Assembly: GCA_035591015.1 (NCBI GenBank)
Contig: JAXIUW010042229.1
Coordinates: 1 to 14,858, forward strand
Length of the DNA stretch: 14,858 nt
Reading direction: 5' to 3'
Source of the DNA: Cephalothrix simula
Lineage: Eukaryota; Nemertea; Palaeonemertea; Archinemertea; Cephalotrichidae
Under the pieces are notes generated by a model. It searched no databases and was not told where the DNA came from. It worked only from the letters and a program-made list of their open reading frames with translations. A program made the position numbers and the translations under genes. Positions 7,500 through 14,858 of the stretch are shown here, in pieces (positions within the stretch are counted from its first letter, which is position 1; each line of letters opens with the position of its first letter).

Positions 7500-7709
7500 T
7501 CAGGATAAATTAAAGAGAAAAAGCATAAATAAAAAACATAAATAAGCTATATTCTTGACTATATTGGCCGCCATTTTATTTCCTATCTCCTCTACCTTCC
7601 TCCTGGTCTGGGGCATGATGAGCTTAGAGGACCTCTGAGGGACCTCTATGACGTATTTCCGTAGGATGGGTTCTGGACCTATCCGCGGGAAGCAATGGAA
7701 CGCTGCCAT
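7500..7709 (-). CDS. Uncharacterised minus-strand reading frame, 69 codons, doubtful gene
   Basis: It starts at ATG (7707-7709, minus strand) and ends at TGA (7500-7502). The first 45 residues are mixed, basic and Pro/Arg-containing (MAAFHCFPRIGPEP at the start; PQTRRKVEEIG further in) and come from a GC-richer stretch at 7560-7735. The last 18 are hydrophobic (AYLCFLFMLFLFNLS), like a membrane segment, but that part is simply AT-rich DNA. An internal AAAATGGCGGCC matches the YY1-type start-site motif. No family is recognised. Candidate GT donors within the GC-richer part could make it an exon instead. Codon 1-45 composition is the only argument for coding. Confidence 0.2.
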   Translation of the reverse strand: MAAFHCFPRIGPEPILRKYVIEVPQRSSKLIMPQTRRKVEEIGNKMAANIVKNIAYLCFLFMLFLFNLS

Positions 7710-7839
7710 GTGTAGGAGGATCACTGGGAGGATGATGATCGTGAAAATTTAAAAGTTGCTGTGATACTTCATGCCAAAATTGCTATGGTTAAAGTTTAAG
7801 GTTAGGGTTCAATATTAGTCAATTCGGTGTGTCTAATAA

Positions 7840-7890
7840 GTCGAGGGCCGGTAATCGACGATTAGAGTATCGTCCATTACCGGCCCTGAC
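7840..7890. repeat. Strong isolated hairpin, 12-bp perfect stem plus inner 5-bp stem
   Basis: AGGGCCGGTAAT (7844-7855) pairs perfectly with ATTACCGGCCCT (7876-7887). A two-by-two internal loop follows, then ACGAT (7858-7862) pairs with ATCGT (7869-7873) around a six-base loop. Outside, GTC/GAC extends the stem with a one-base bulge. It is the most stable short hairpin in the window. At about 50 nt it is shorter than a typical animal microRNA precursor. I see no tRNA, histone stem-loop or other known class. Confidence 0.8.
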
Positions 7891-7964
7891 CATTCTCAAC
7901 CTCAGAACTGATGATTTCAATAAATAAACCTGGACGAGTACGCCTGCTGTAACGCAAGGAGGGA

Positions 7965-8022
7965 GTTGTCAGACAACATGAGACACCGGGCGGGAGGTAG
8001 TCTGCTAAAGGAGACTCATGTT
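7965..8022. repeat. Inverted repeats GTTGTC-A-GACAAC and AACATGAG/CTCATGTT
   Basis: GTTGTC (7965-7970) and GACAAC (7972-7977) form a 13-base palindrome. Overlapping it, 7975-7987 (AACATGAGACACC) pairs in 11 of 13 positions with 8010-8022. They could form alternative structures. The minus-strand 76-codon frame here (7877-8107) lacks protein features. Confidence 0.6.
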
Positions 8023-8133
8023 TCTCTCTCAATACCCCCCTTTCGATCGATGGTATATACAAACCCGTTGAGTTCACTACGGTAGGCTGGAGGTGGGTGG
8101 GTGTCAAATTACCAAAAAAAAAAATTAATTAAG

Positions 8134-8410
8134 TGACATGTCAGATAAATTGGTAGTGTCCAGGAAATTTTGCCCAAAATTTATCTGACGTCAGATAAAT
8201 TGGGTGGTGTCAAGGAAATTTTGCACACAATTTTATCTGACGTCAGGTAATTTGGGTGGTGTCAATAAATTTTATCCAAAATTTATAAATTGGGTGGTCT
8301 TGAAAATCGGTGCCAGTTAAAATAAGATTGGTTTGGGTGGTCAGATAATTTGGGTGGTGTCGATGTTAGATAAATTGACGTTATGTCAGATAAAATGGGT
8401 GGTCTCCTGA
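8134..8410 (+). repeat. 52-bp minisatellite with TTGGGTGGT and TGACGTCA motifs
   Basis: Two units of exactly 52 bp start at 8134 and 8186, a third at 8238, and then broken units run to about 8410. Each has TGAC-TGTCAGATAAATT or variants, then TTGGGTGGTGTC, then AAATTTTGCCCAAAA. The TTGGGTGGT-type core appears about seven times. The unit 1/2 junction at 8178-8201 is a perfect 24-bp palindrome centred on TGACGTCA, and the same core recurs at 8238-8245. The G-rich flank GGTGGGTGGGTGTC (about 8090-8104) looks like a seed unit. Unit 3 onward has lost regular spacing. Confidence 0.85.
8186..8245. promoter_or_regulatory. Two TGACGTCA (CRE/ATF-type) sites in the minisatellite
   Basis: TGACGTCA occurs exactly at 8186-8193 and 8238-8245, one repeat period apart. 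In unit 1 the same place reads TGACATGTCA. This is a consensus full CRE, but no promoter or gene lies next to it, so function is not implied. Confidence 0.4.
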
Positions 8411-8831
8411 GCCGATGTCTGACAACCCCCCTTTTGCCCATGCTATAAATTATTGGCCAAGTCCAATAGTCGATTAGATGTCGATTTGACTCGATTGATC
8501 CTTTGAGACATAAGTAATTAACCTGAAATTTATTGGTTAATCAAACATCAAAATGTAACCAAAGTTAACTGTGTAAATGACAGAGATATTGAATTTATAC
8601 CAAGCATTTAATTGACATTTTATATTGTTCCGTATACCATATTTCACATTCGATGAAGTGTGCATCTCGAGATATATGAGATGCAGCGAATCGAAGATAA
8701 TCTGGAGTATCAGATGCAGGATCAAATAAAGGTACTTTTCATATTATAACAAAACTAATGATCACCGATAGCAGATATTGCAATCAATGCAATTAAAATA
8801 TAGCTAGTGTAGGGTAGGATTTGAGCTGGGC
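8411..8831. other. Unassigned AT-rich sequence with one small hairpin
   Basis: I recognise no gene. TGCATCTC (8661-8668) pairs perfectly with GAGATGCA (8678-8685). The rest is plain AT-rich DNA. Confidence 0.4.
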
Positions 8832-8996
8832 ATGAAGTATTTCCTATTTTCCTTAGCCATCTCCTGGCCCGGTCTCCTGGTAAGAGTCTCTTGCAGGGTT
8901 GGCAACGGTACCAGTACCAGTATGAAAGGGATGCTTGTCTGGCAGGAATGCCGGTCTGGGTTACTTTGTATATTGACGACGACAGAAGTGCAGTGA
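8832..8996 (+). CDS. Small frame with signal-peptide-like start, doubtful gene
   Basis: A 54-codon frame runs from ATG 8832 to TGA 8994-8996. It begins MKYFLFSLAISWPGLL, which looks like a secretory signal peptide, and has three cysteines further on (residues 21, 42, 47). A fair splice donor (CTG|GTAAGA) lies at 8879/8880, so the first 16 codons could instead be an exon. Against it: the downstream half overlaps repeats (direct copies at 8901-8941 and 9124-9158; inverted CTTTGTATAT/ATATACAAAG at 8964 and 9039). A 90-codon frame at 8891-9163 in another phase ends in RYRYRY-type residues made by the GGTACC repeat. No family is recognised. Confidence 0.15.
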   Translation: MKYFLFSLAISWPGLLVRVSCRVGNGTSTSMKGMLVWQECRSGLLCILTTTEVQ

Positions 8997-9158
8997 TGAA
9001 TGTCCCCTCTAAGGATGAAATGTCCCCCTACGTGTATGATATACAAAGAGGACGAAAATCTCCACGGAAAATGACCCCGGGCAGTTCACACCGGTACCGG
9101 TACCGGTATTCGAGGTCAGTCCCGGTAACGGTACCGCGGTATGGCAGGGATCATTGTC
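8901..9158. repeat. GGTACC-rich repeat block with direct copies and inverted repeat
   Basis: GGCAACGGTACC-AGTATG...GGGATGCTTGTC (8901-8941) is a direct relative of GGTAACGGTACC-GGTATG...GGGATCATTGTC (9124-9158). Between them, CTTTGTATAT (8964-8973) is perfectly inverted at 9039-9048. CCGGTA repeats in tandem at about 9092-9111. A transposon remnant is likely, bounds uncertain. Confidence 0.6.
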
Positions 9159-9926
9159 CATAGGGATTTTGCCCTCTTATAGCATGTCATACACTGAGGC
9201 AGGACGTTTATCTCTGGGCTTCTTTTTTCGACACTATACAAAGTTAGGGCTGAAAAAAATTCCAATTCAAAAAACCCAAGAGAGATTTCCATTCCACACT
9301 TAGGCTTGTGGCGCATTCGATAGTTCCAACTTTTTTTTTAAAGGCAATAGTTGTTTGATGGTTTCCTTTTTAAAAGTGCATTGAATGAATTAATTTTAGC
9401 GGTCTGTAAAAGCTTTCCAATAATGAACAGTAATTTTAATGTTATTTGTGGTACCGCGAGTGGTACGGAGACAGCTATTGCCAATAGCAACTTTGGAGGC
9501 CGTAAAATTATTTGTCAGAATAGACGAATTGGAAAATTATTGCCTATTCTCTAGGGGAGTTGACGACCTAAAAGAAGCCTGACAGCTTTCGGGAAGAATT
9601 TTCGATTTTAAAATTTGATTTGTTAGTTGACATTTCTCATGAATATTGTTTAATGGACATGGTTCTACGTTTGATTACTTAGGATACTCTAAAATTTGTA
9701 TTACCCTAATTAGATTTTGATCCAATTTTTAAAAGATTTTAGAGAAGAGATCGAGACTGAGTTTTTTAGGCGGATAAATTATATTAGTCGAAACTGCAAT
9801 TTGCAATTTTTAGATTCAAATCATCTTATTGTATATATTTATATGGAGATCATTTCTTCAACTCGCATTTAAAATCTGTGTTGAGAATGGGGATTTTGGT
9901 CTGGGCTAGTTCACTTCGCCAGATCG
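9159..9926. other. Unassigned sequence; 9203-9255 resembles 119-170
   Basis: No gene is supported. GACGTTTATC-CTGGG at 9203 onward is shared with the start of the window, and minus-strand translation of both gives LYSV-K...INV. Small stems include GTACC/GGTAC (9451-9466) and GCTATTG/CAATAGC (9474-9488). The 67-codon frame at 9351-9554 is unrecognised and ends in AT-rich sequence. Confidence 0.4.
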
Positions 9927-10302
9927 CAGGTTGGCCACTGACCTTGAATTCCAGGAAATCGGGGAAAAATCAGGCAATTTTAATTTGGCCTTCAGAAGTC
10001 ATAGAAAAGTCAGGGAATTTCATAAAAAGGGACCAAGCATCTTCCAGGCTTTCTGCAATAAAAATTTGTCGCTTAACACATAAAAATTTTTGCGGTTACT
10101 AAGATCTTTTATGTAATTATGTCGCTTTACGCATGATAAACAATCTTTGCGTTTATCATAAATTTATTTCGCTTATGAATATTCTTAAATTTTTGCTAAC
10201 GCATTTCCTGAAAAAGGTCAGGGAATTTTTCGAAAAGAGTCATGAATTGGAAATCAGGGAAAAGTCGGGGAAAATGAAAATCTTGGAACAGTGACCACCC
10301 TG
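9927..10302 (+). mobile_element. hAT-like non-autonomous element, family B copy 2 (both ends present)
   Basis: The left end CAGGTTGGCCACTG (9927-9940) and the right end CAGTGACCACCCTG (10289-10302) are inverted repeats with two mismatches over 14 bp. Both are close to the CAGGGTTGCCACTG end of copy 1. Subterminal regions are rich in TCAGGGAAT/GGAAATCAGGG-type repeats, as in other hAT-like MITEs. Three diverged internal units start near 10067, 10120 and 10168 (TGTCGCTT or TTTCGCTT). The flanking 8-mers (9919-9926 and 10303-10310) do not match, so no target-site duplication is visible. The 74-codon frame at 9878-10102 is incidental. Confidence 0.8.
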
Positions 10303-10640
10303 AGAATGAGATGGGGATTGTAAATTAAATGGCTAGCACGAAGTTTAACCAGGACACTTAGCTTTTTTGAATGGTTTTAAACACCGAACATTACCCTGCA
10401 GACTGCAGTAGCAAAGTTCTCTACTGAATTTGCTGGCCAAAGCAGCTGTCAATAACTTATCTTAATGTAAACAACATCTCCTTCAAATAAGAACGAGTAA
10501 ATAGTGAATTTATTTGACTTGAAAAAAATGGGCGAACATTATTCCATATTTTCTAGGAATAATGGAGTGTTTCTCATTCCCTGTCACCAGTGTCAAGGAC
10601 AAATTTTAATCGTATGTAATTGATACAAAGGAAGATTGAG
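10303..10640. other. Unassigned AT-rich sequence
   Basis: Apart from CTGCAG-A-CTGCAG near 10396-10408 I see no structure and no gene. Confidence 0.4.
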
Positions 10641-10671
10641 ACCCCGGGAGCAGTGGGCGGACCCGCGCCCA
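10641..10671. repeat. GC-rich patch with hairpin TGGGCG/CGCCCA
   Basis: A short GC-rich island in AT-rich DNA contains CCCGGG and a 6-bp stem, 10654-10659 with 10666-10671. About 85 bp downstream, TAGTCAATAAAGGGG (about 10751) holds an AATAAA poly(A)-type signal. Together they could be a remnant of an LTR or a gene end; the evidence is thin. Confidence 0.3.
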
Positions 10672-11925
10672 TTTAGTAAGAGCTAAACTGTATATCAACG
10701 ATATTATGTATGTCATGTATGTAAATGATATTTATAACTATCCGTCTTGTAGTCAATAAAGGGGCAAGCCTTCTGGAAATCCTTCGCACTTTTAATAGGC
10801 CTACTTTTTAGAGGTAAAAAAAGTTAATTTTTTCAGTTGCCAATACTAGGGGCGCCACAGTTGGATGCAAAATCTCACACGTTCTATAACCTTTTAAAAT
10901 CTCAAAAAAGTGTATACATGTATTTTATTCATAGTTTAAAGTATGCTTATACTAATACGTTCTGATATACTGCACGGTTTGAGATGTACTGCTCTCAACT
11001 GGTATAAAATCAATGAGTCTTGTTAAAACAATTATACTCAAGACTTAGTTGTATAGTGAATACTGCCAATTCTAGGCCTTAAATCCAACATTCCGTTTAG
11101 CGGTTAGCTGTATATTTTTTATAATTCGACTTTTTACTTTTACTTAATTACTAAATGTTGGCGGGGAAGGGTATGTTTTCGGAACATTGTATAGCGGAAA
11201 AGTATATAGGAGTCTGGATATGAAATTGTAAGTATTTTCGGCCAGCAGCTGTATTAAAATCTTTGGGTGAATTTTAAAAATACTGTCCTTTTTTCGACTT
11301 ATTAGTGTACAAAAAGTATTTCTAGGCCTACAAAAGTATCGAGTTATGAAAAGTATTTATTGTCAGGATTTTGAAAGTCCATTCCAGCGGCAGTTTCCAA
11401 TATCAGTTATCCCACCCGGGAGTCTCACAGCTAATACGTTTTAATACCTTTCCAAAGGTGTATAGTTTCTGTTAATGTTCTAGGCGGGTGCCGTCTTTTG
11501 ATTATCTTCCCAGAAAATGCCACATTTTTTTCTTTAGAAATATCTTCACCCTTTGATCGCCAGGAAGTTCGTTAGAGAATTCATGTAACTACACGCTGTA
11601 CCCCTTTCTCTGATGTCGCCCTTAGTAAAGAGATCCTTGAGTTAATTACATTGATTAACTAAAGGGGTTAAGGTCGACCATTTTGCTTAAGTTCCCCTTC
11701 AAATGTTTGATTAGTTAAGGCTCCAACATTTGAGTTCCCTGTCACAAGCACATGGAATTAAAATATAGAATAACATCAAGTGAAGAATTTTTCAGGCAAC
11801 TTGTTTTTAAACAATACTTGAAGAAAGTGGGTGGATTCCACCCTAAGGGTTTTCAAAAATATTTCAAAAACGACTCAATGTTGCTGGTTTTTCATTCAGA
11901 TTAAAACTCAAATATTGAAGTACCG
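10672..11925. other. Long unassigned AT-rich stretch with two weak foldbacks
   Basis: I recognise no gene, RNA or transposon in about 1.25 kb. Structures seen: ACCCCTTT (11600-11607) faces AAAGGGGT (11661-11668), enclosing AGTTAAT/ATTAACT (11640-11646 and 11654-11660). TCAAATGTT (11699-11707) faces AACATTTGA (11725-11733) perfectly. A TACATGTA lies at 10915-10922. Confidence 0.4.
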
Positions 11926-11942
11926 CAGGGGCGGCGCTAGGG
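11926..11942 (+). repeat. hAT-like terminal sequence, partner end not found
   Basis: CAGGGGCGGCGCTAGGG resembles invertebrate hAT ends and the string at 7449. It is followed by a T-rich tract. No inverted partner is visible, so the right boundary is unknown. Confidence 0.3.
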
Positions 11943-12163
11943 CTCGCCAAAATTTTTTATTTTTATTTTTATTTTTTGATAAAAATTGGGCGAAGGGCGG
12001 AGCTTAATTTTCGGCGTGGATTCATGTTTAAGTGATTTATCAGAGATCATTTTGAGAATATATGGCACCAAAATATTGATTTATTCGGATTTTAAGAGTT
12101 TGAGGCCAGTTGGTCCCGAAATGACCCAAAAGGGCGCTGGATTACGACTGGTTCCAGTAAATA

Positions 12164-12320
12164 ATAGATTTTAATAAAAATAATAAATTTGTAACAAAAA
12201 TAATAAATTTTGACAAATATAATAAATCCATAATAAATTTGTAATGAAAATAATAAATTTGTAATAAATGTAATGAATTTATAGTAAATATGATCAAAGA
12301 TAATAAATTTTTAACAGATA
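12164..12320 (+). repeat. AT-rich tandem array, 10/20-bp period
   Basis: TAATAAATTT or close variants start at 12181, 12201, 12220, 12231, 12251, 12271 and 12301, almost always in register to a 10-bp step, with TTGTAACAAAAA-like spacers. It has over six units. It is probably a simple AT-rich minisatellite, perhaps grown from a transposon tail. Confidence 0.85.
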
Positions 12321-12970
12321 TGTAACAAACAATATTTATTTTTTGGTTGTTGAGGAATAAATCGAGGTTTCTTCCCCCTCATTTATATCACAGCCCTTTT
12401 TATTTATTTGCTATTCTAATTTCCATCAAATCTTTTTTTTAATTTACCCAATTCAGGGTTTCAAAGAATAAGTAAAGTAAAGTCGTGGCTTGAGATTTAC
12501 ATCCCAAAACTTGAATAAAATTTGTTTATAAAACCTTTTGGTCTGTTCAAAGAAATCATACTACGTCACTTATCTTATTAAAATCTTTACAAAAATTGAT
12601 CAGACAATTTTCTTCCTTGCATCGCCATGGGTCACTGATTTTTGTATTGTATCGAGTTTTTTAAAACCTAATGTTTCACGTTGTAAATGCATTTAGTTCG
12701 ATATTGAGATAATAGGTGTCGGAACCAGATTTTTCAGAATCCCAGTAAAATTAGCGGTGTATTTATAATACTAAATAAGAGTAAAATTTTTTTATTGGTC
12801 AAAATAGTTTTATAATCTCTATCCAATATTTAGGTGAATATATAATTATTATTATGTATATAATTATTATGTATACATGTATGCAAACGAATCGAAACGA
12901 ATAAGATCTGTATGATTAAAAAAGGTGCATTAATCGTTATAATCATGGTATTTTACATAATTGATTTTAC
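12321..12970. other. Unassigned AT-rich sequence
   Basis: No gene is recognised. A two-fold ATATAATTATTATTATGT repeat lies at about 12839-12873, next to TACATGTA at 12874-12881. The stretch 12700-12742 resembles 13227-13270 (TAGTTCGA...ATAATAGGTGTC-GGAC). Confidence 0.4.
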
Positions 12971-13015
12971 CCGTGTGAAGTGGGCTACAAAAATATCGTA
13001 AGTAAGTAAGTAAGT
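12971..13015 (+). mobile_element. Putative SINE/LINE 3' end with (GTAA)n tail
   Basis: CCGTGTGAAGTGGGCTACAA runs into AATATC and then four and a half GTAA units (12998-13015). A unique-sequence segment ending in a short tetranucleotide run is the usual form of 3' ends of invertebrate non-LTR elements and their SINEs. The 5' end and any tRNA-type promoter were not identified, so the class is tentative. Confidence 0.4.
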
Positions 13016-13773
13016 GATTATGCTGAACTTATAAAATAGTCTTATTTAAATTTTTAAAACCAAATAATTGGTGATTTAAAAATAGATCTAATCGTGCTTC
13101 GAATTGTGAGGATTTTTAAAATATATATAACGTTTGCATTTTCTTTTGTCATTTTAAGACTTTTTTCTTATTGATTATTCTTTTATTGCTTATCGTTGTT
13201 GGTATCTTTTGTCGTTGGTTTATGTAGTTCGAGTTTTCAATAATAGGTGTCAGGACTAACATTTTAGTTGTACTGTGGGCGAGCCCTTTACAAAGACCCT
13301 TGGAAAAATTTGCACTAAATGTATTTCCATTTGCCGCGCCATTTGCGATGCTGGTGATCACTAAAAAATTTAAAATGTCAAATAGAATTATGTATTATTA
13401 TAAAAAATATGTTTTCAAATGAAAACAATTTTTTGGGTCTCGGTATGACTCTTTGTTGATGGTTAGGCTATGTATAACTTTTATACCCTTCAAATTATTT
13501 ATTTGGGCCTTTGTGTCGTCATTAAGAACCAAGAAAAAAGTATTTTGCTCTCTTATTGTATGGAAAATTTCAAGGCACATGCATGTATGGGATCATATGA
13601 CCTTTGACTAACCCCCACGGGTCACATAATAAGGACCCACGATTTGCGTCAATATATATTCTTGATATGCCAAACAACTTATTGTATGTAGTTTTGGTCT
13701 AACCTGAACGATTCGGAGTGTTCCCTTAACGTCGGCCACAAAAAGTGTGCTTAGTCTATTTTCGAATCTTTTG
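13016..13773. other. Unassigned AT-rich sequence
   Basis: No gene is supported. The minus-strand frames at 13149-13361 and 13398-13580 have no recognisable motif. The stretch 13227-13270 matches 12700-12742, suggesting a short dispersed repeat. A TTTGACTAACCCCCACGGGTC segment (13603-13623) with flanking ATATGACC/GGGTCACAT partly pairs. Confidence 0.4.
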
Positions 13774-13960
13774 CACATTTTGCGCCACCACTCCCCTGCA
13801 GTGGAGCAAAAACTAAAAAACCCTCCCATGGTGTGTAACTTTTCATGCCCTTTCCAAAAATATATAGGGTTGAGGGGTTCTGATTCCCGTTCTAGGAGAT
13901 CTCGACGGGCGCCGATATTTTTAATTTTCACAGTGCCTTATCCAAGTTTTCCATCCATTT
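13774..13960 (+). mobile_element. Family A copy 2, partial
   Basis: It aligns in direct orientation with 2235-2400: CACATTTTGCGCCACCA, then a variable hairpin stretch, TTTTCATGCCCTTTCC against TTTTCACGTCCTTTCC, AAAAATATAT, and later ATCCAA-TTTT at matching distance (89 against 93 bp from TTTCC). The inverted left arm seen in copy 1 is not found here. The minus-strand 107-codon frame at 13608-13931, the longest in the window, crosses this copy and is not preserved in copy 1, where stops and shifts occur. Confidence 0.7.
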
Positions 13961-14858
13961 GTGACCATTTGTGTTGTCTTTTTTGTAATCTGTAATAAGC
14001 ATTAGTCTATGTGTCAGCTTACTTAGCAAATAATCTTCTTAGGGAACGATCTGTTGGTCCAAGCATCCCATCTCCCTACAAATCAGTCCCTATCAATAAC
14101 CACCCGTATTATCAAATCATAATATTACGCAGATATTGGGACATAGTTGGTCAATAACATGAATCAAGAAATGTATCTGGTCTGAGACAGATACGGTTGA
14201 TATGCATGGAGTCAAGGGCGAAAGCAACTCTAGGATATTAACGAGGATTGATAGAGTGCTGCGTTTATTAGGAAAGACAGCCCCAAAACTCATTTAGAAA
14301 ATTTGAAAATAAAAAATCGTCTAATGTACCAGCATCCCTGCAGGTACATTTAATTCCAAACGTTTCATTAATTCTTACTGGAATTCTATGGCTGCTCAAC
14401 CTAGCCCACAAATAAATGTTCCAAATAAAATGCCTCTCTTCATGCTTGAACAATAAAATTAAAAATTGTGGAATAATTTACATACCAATGTATTCAGAAA
14501 TCTGAGCTAGGTATTTATAATATTGCTGTAGAAAACTCATCTCGTGAAATAATTTTAATTTTGTAATGGCAGGTATCGGTAGCCATGATTATTAGCAGCG
14601 CCACCTTTTGAAAAATTCCAAAATAACTCCAGAAAATAAATATAATTCTTTGTTTATCTTACTTATTTTGATTATTGGTCATAATAATAAAAATTTCTGA
14701 ATACACAAATGGCCAGCAAAATTGAAAGCCCAAAAAACAGGACCCACCGGTGTTTTCGAAGACTATGATACTTACCCCCATGTATTATATACGGTTGGAT
14801 GGGTAATCGAGCGAAGTTTATGAATTTGCATATTAAAATTTTATGACGTCATCGAGGC
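13961..14858. other. Unassigned AT-rich sequence with two hairpins and a CRE-like site
   Basis: No gene is recognised. AATGTACC (14323-14330) pairs perfectly with GGTACATT (14343-14350). GTATCTG (14173-14179) pairs with CAGATAC (14188-14194). ATGACGTCAT at 14843-14852 duplicates the ten bases at 1862-1871. The minus-strand 61-codon frame at 14268-14453 is unrecognised. Confidence 0.4.

Noticed and set aside
7790-7810. GTTAGGGTT, telomere-like
   Set aside because: There is only one TTAGGG unit, so this is not an interstitial telomere.
8134-8410. CRISPR-like array
   Set aside because: The units are contiguous with no unique spacers, and the context is eukaryotic.
8891-9163. 90-codon frame ending in RYRYRY residues
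   Set aside because: The C-terminal pattern comes from the CCGGTA tandem repeat, and the N-terminal part overlaps direct and inverted repeats.
10641-10760. LTR-like stretch with AATAAA
   Set aside because: There is no second LTR, no primer-binding site or polypurine tract, and no retroviral-type frames, so no LTR element is called.
13608-13931. 107-codon minus-strand frame, longest in the window
   Set aside because: It crosses family A copy 2. The matching part of copy 1 has stops and shifts, so the frame is not maintained, and no known motif is seen.

Overview
The window looks like non-coding, repeat-rich DNA from an animal nuclear genome. It is AT-rich (about 35-37% GC by eye). No open reading frame exceeds 107 codons, and none resembles a known protein. 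There are no operons or ribosome-binding-site-led gene strings, and I see no tRNA or rRNA. Instead it is packed with inverted repeats, short diverged transposon relics, microsatellites and minisatellites. Candidate splice sites and one TATA/Kozak-led short reading frame also point to a eukaryote. The palindrome TACATGTA occurs five times, roughly ten times my base-composition estimate. That and the density of short foldback elements suggest a marine invertebrate, perhaps a mollusc or another lophotrochozoan. The taxon is inference only.

Layout, left to right. 1-600: unassigned, with a short segment resembling 9203-9260. About 605-988: a long foldback element. 1487-1784: four copies of a TTTCGCGAAA-type palindrome. 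1891-2400: a second long-inverted-repeat element whose right half has a relative at 13774-13960. 3057-3292: a compact element with inverted ends and a GC-rich core. 3505-3617: the best gene candidate, a TATA-like box followed by a 21-codon reading frame that ends exactly at a GTAAG donor. About 3880-4365: two diverged direct copies 277 bp apart. 4490-4730: a near-complete foldback MITE starting CAGTACCCTGCA. 5211-5880: a cluster of foldbacks. 6690-6979 and 9927-10302: two copies of one hAT-like non-autonomous element with CAGGGTTGCCACTG-type ends. 7449-7735: another hAT-like end and a minus-strand 69-codon reading frame. 7840-7890: a strong isolated hairpin. 8134-8410: a 52-bp minisatellite carrying palindromic TGACGTCA. 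8832-9160: a small signal-peptide-like reading frame and GGTACC-rich repeats. 11926-12310: a hAT-like end and a 10/20-bp AT-rich tandem array. 12971-13015: a (GTAA)n-tailed segment like the 3' end of a SINE or LINE. The rest is unassigned.

No genes here work together in a way I can see. At most the window holds the first exon of one gene (plus strand, 3555-3617), with the rest in a large intron or intergenic space colonised by short transposons. I did not find a convincing new enzymatic or defence system. The most notable points are the density and variety of foldback elements, the CRE-palindrome minisatellite, the two-copy families, and the candidate first exon.
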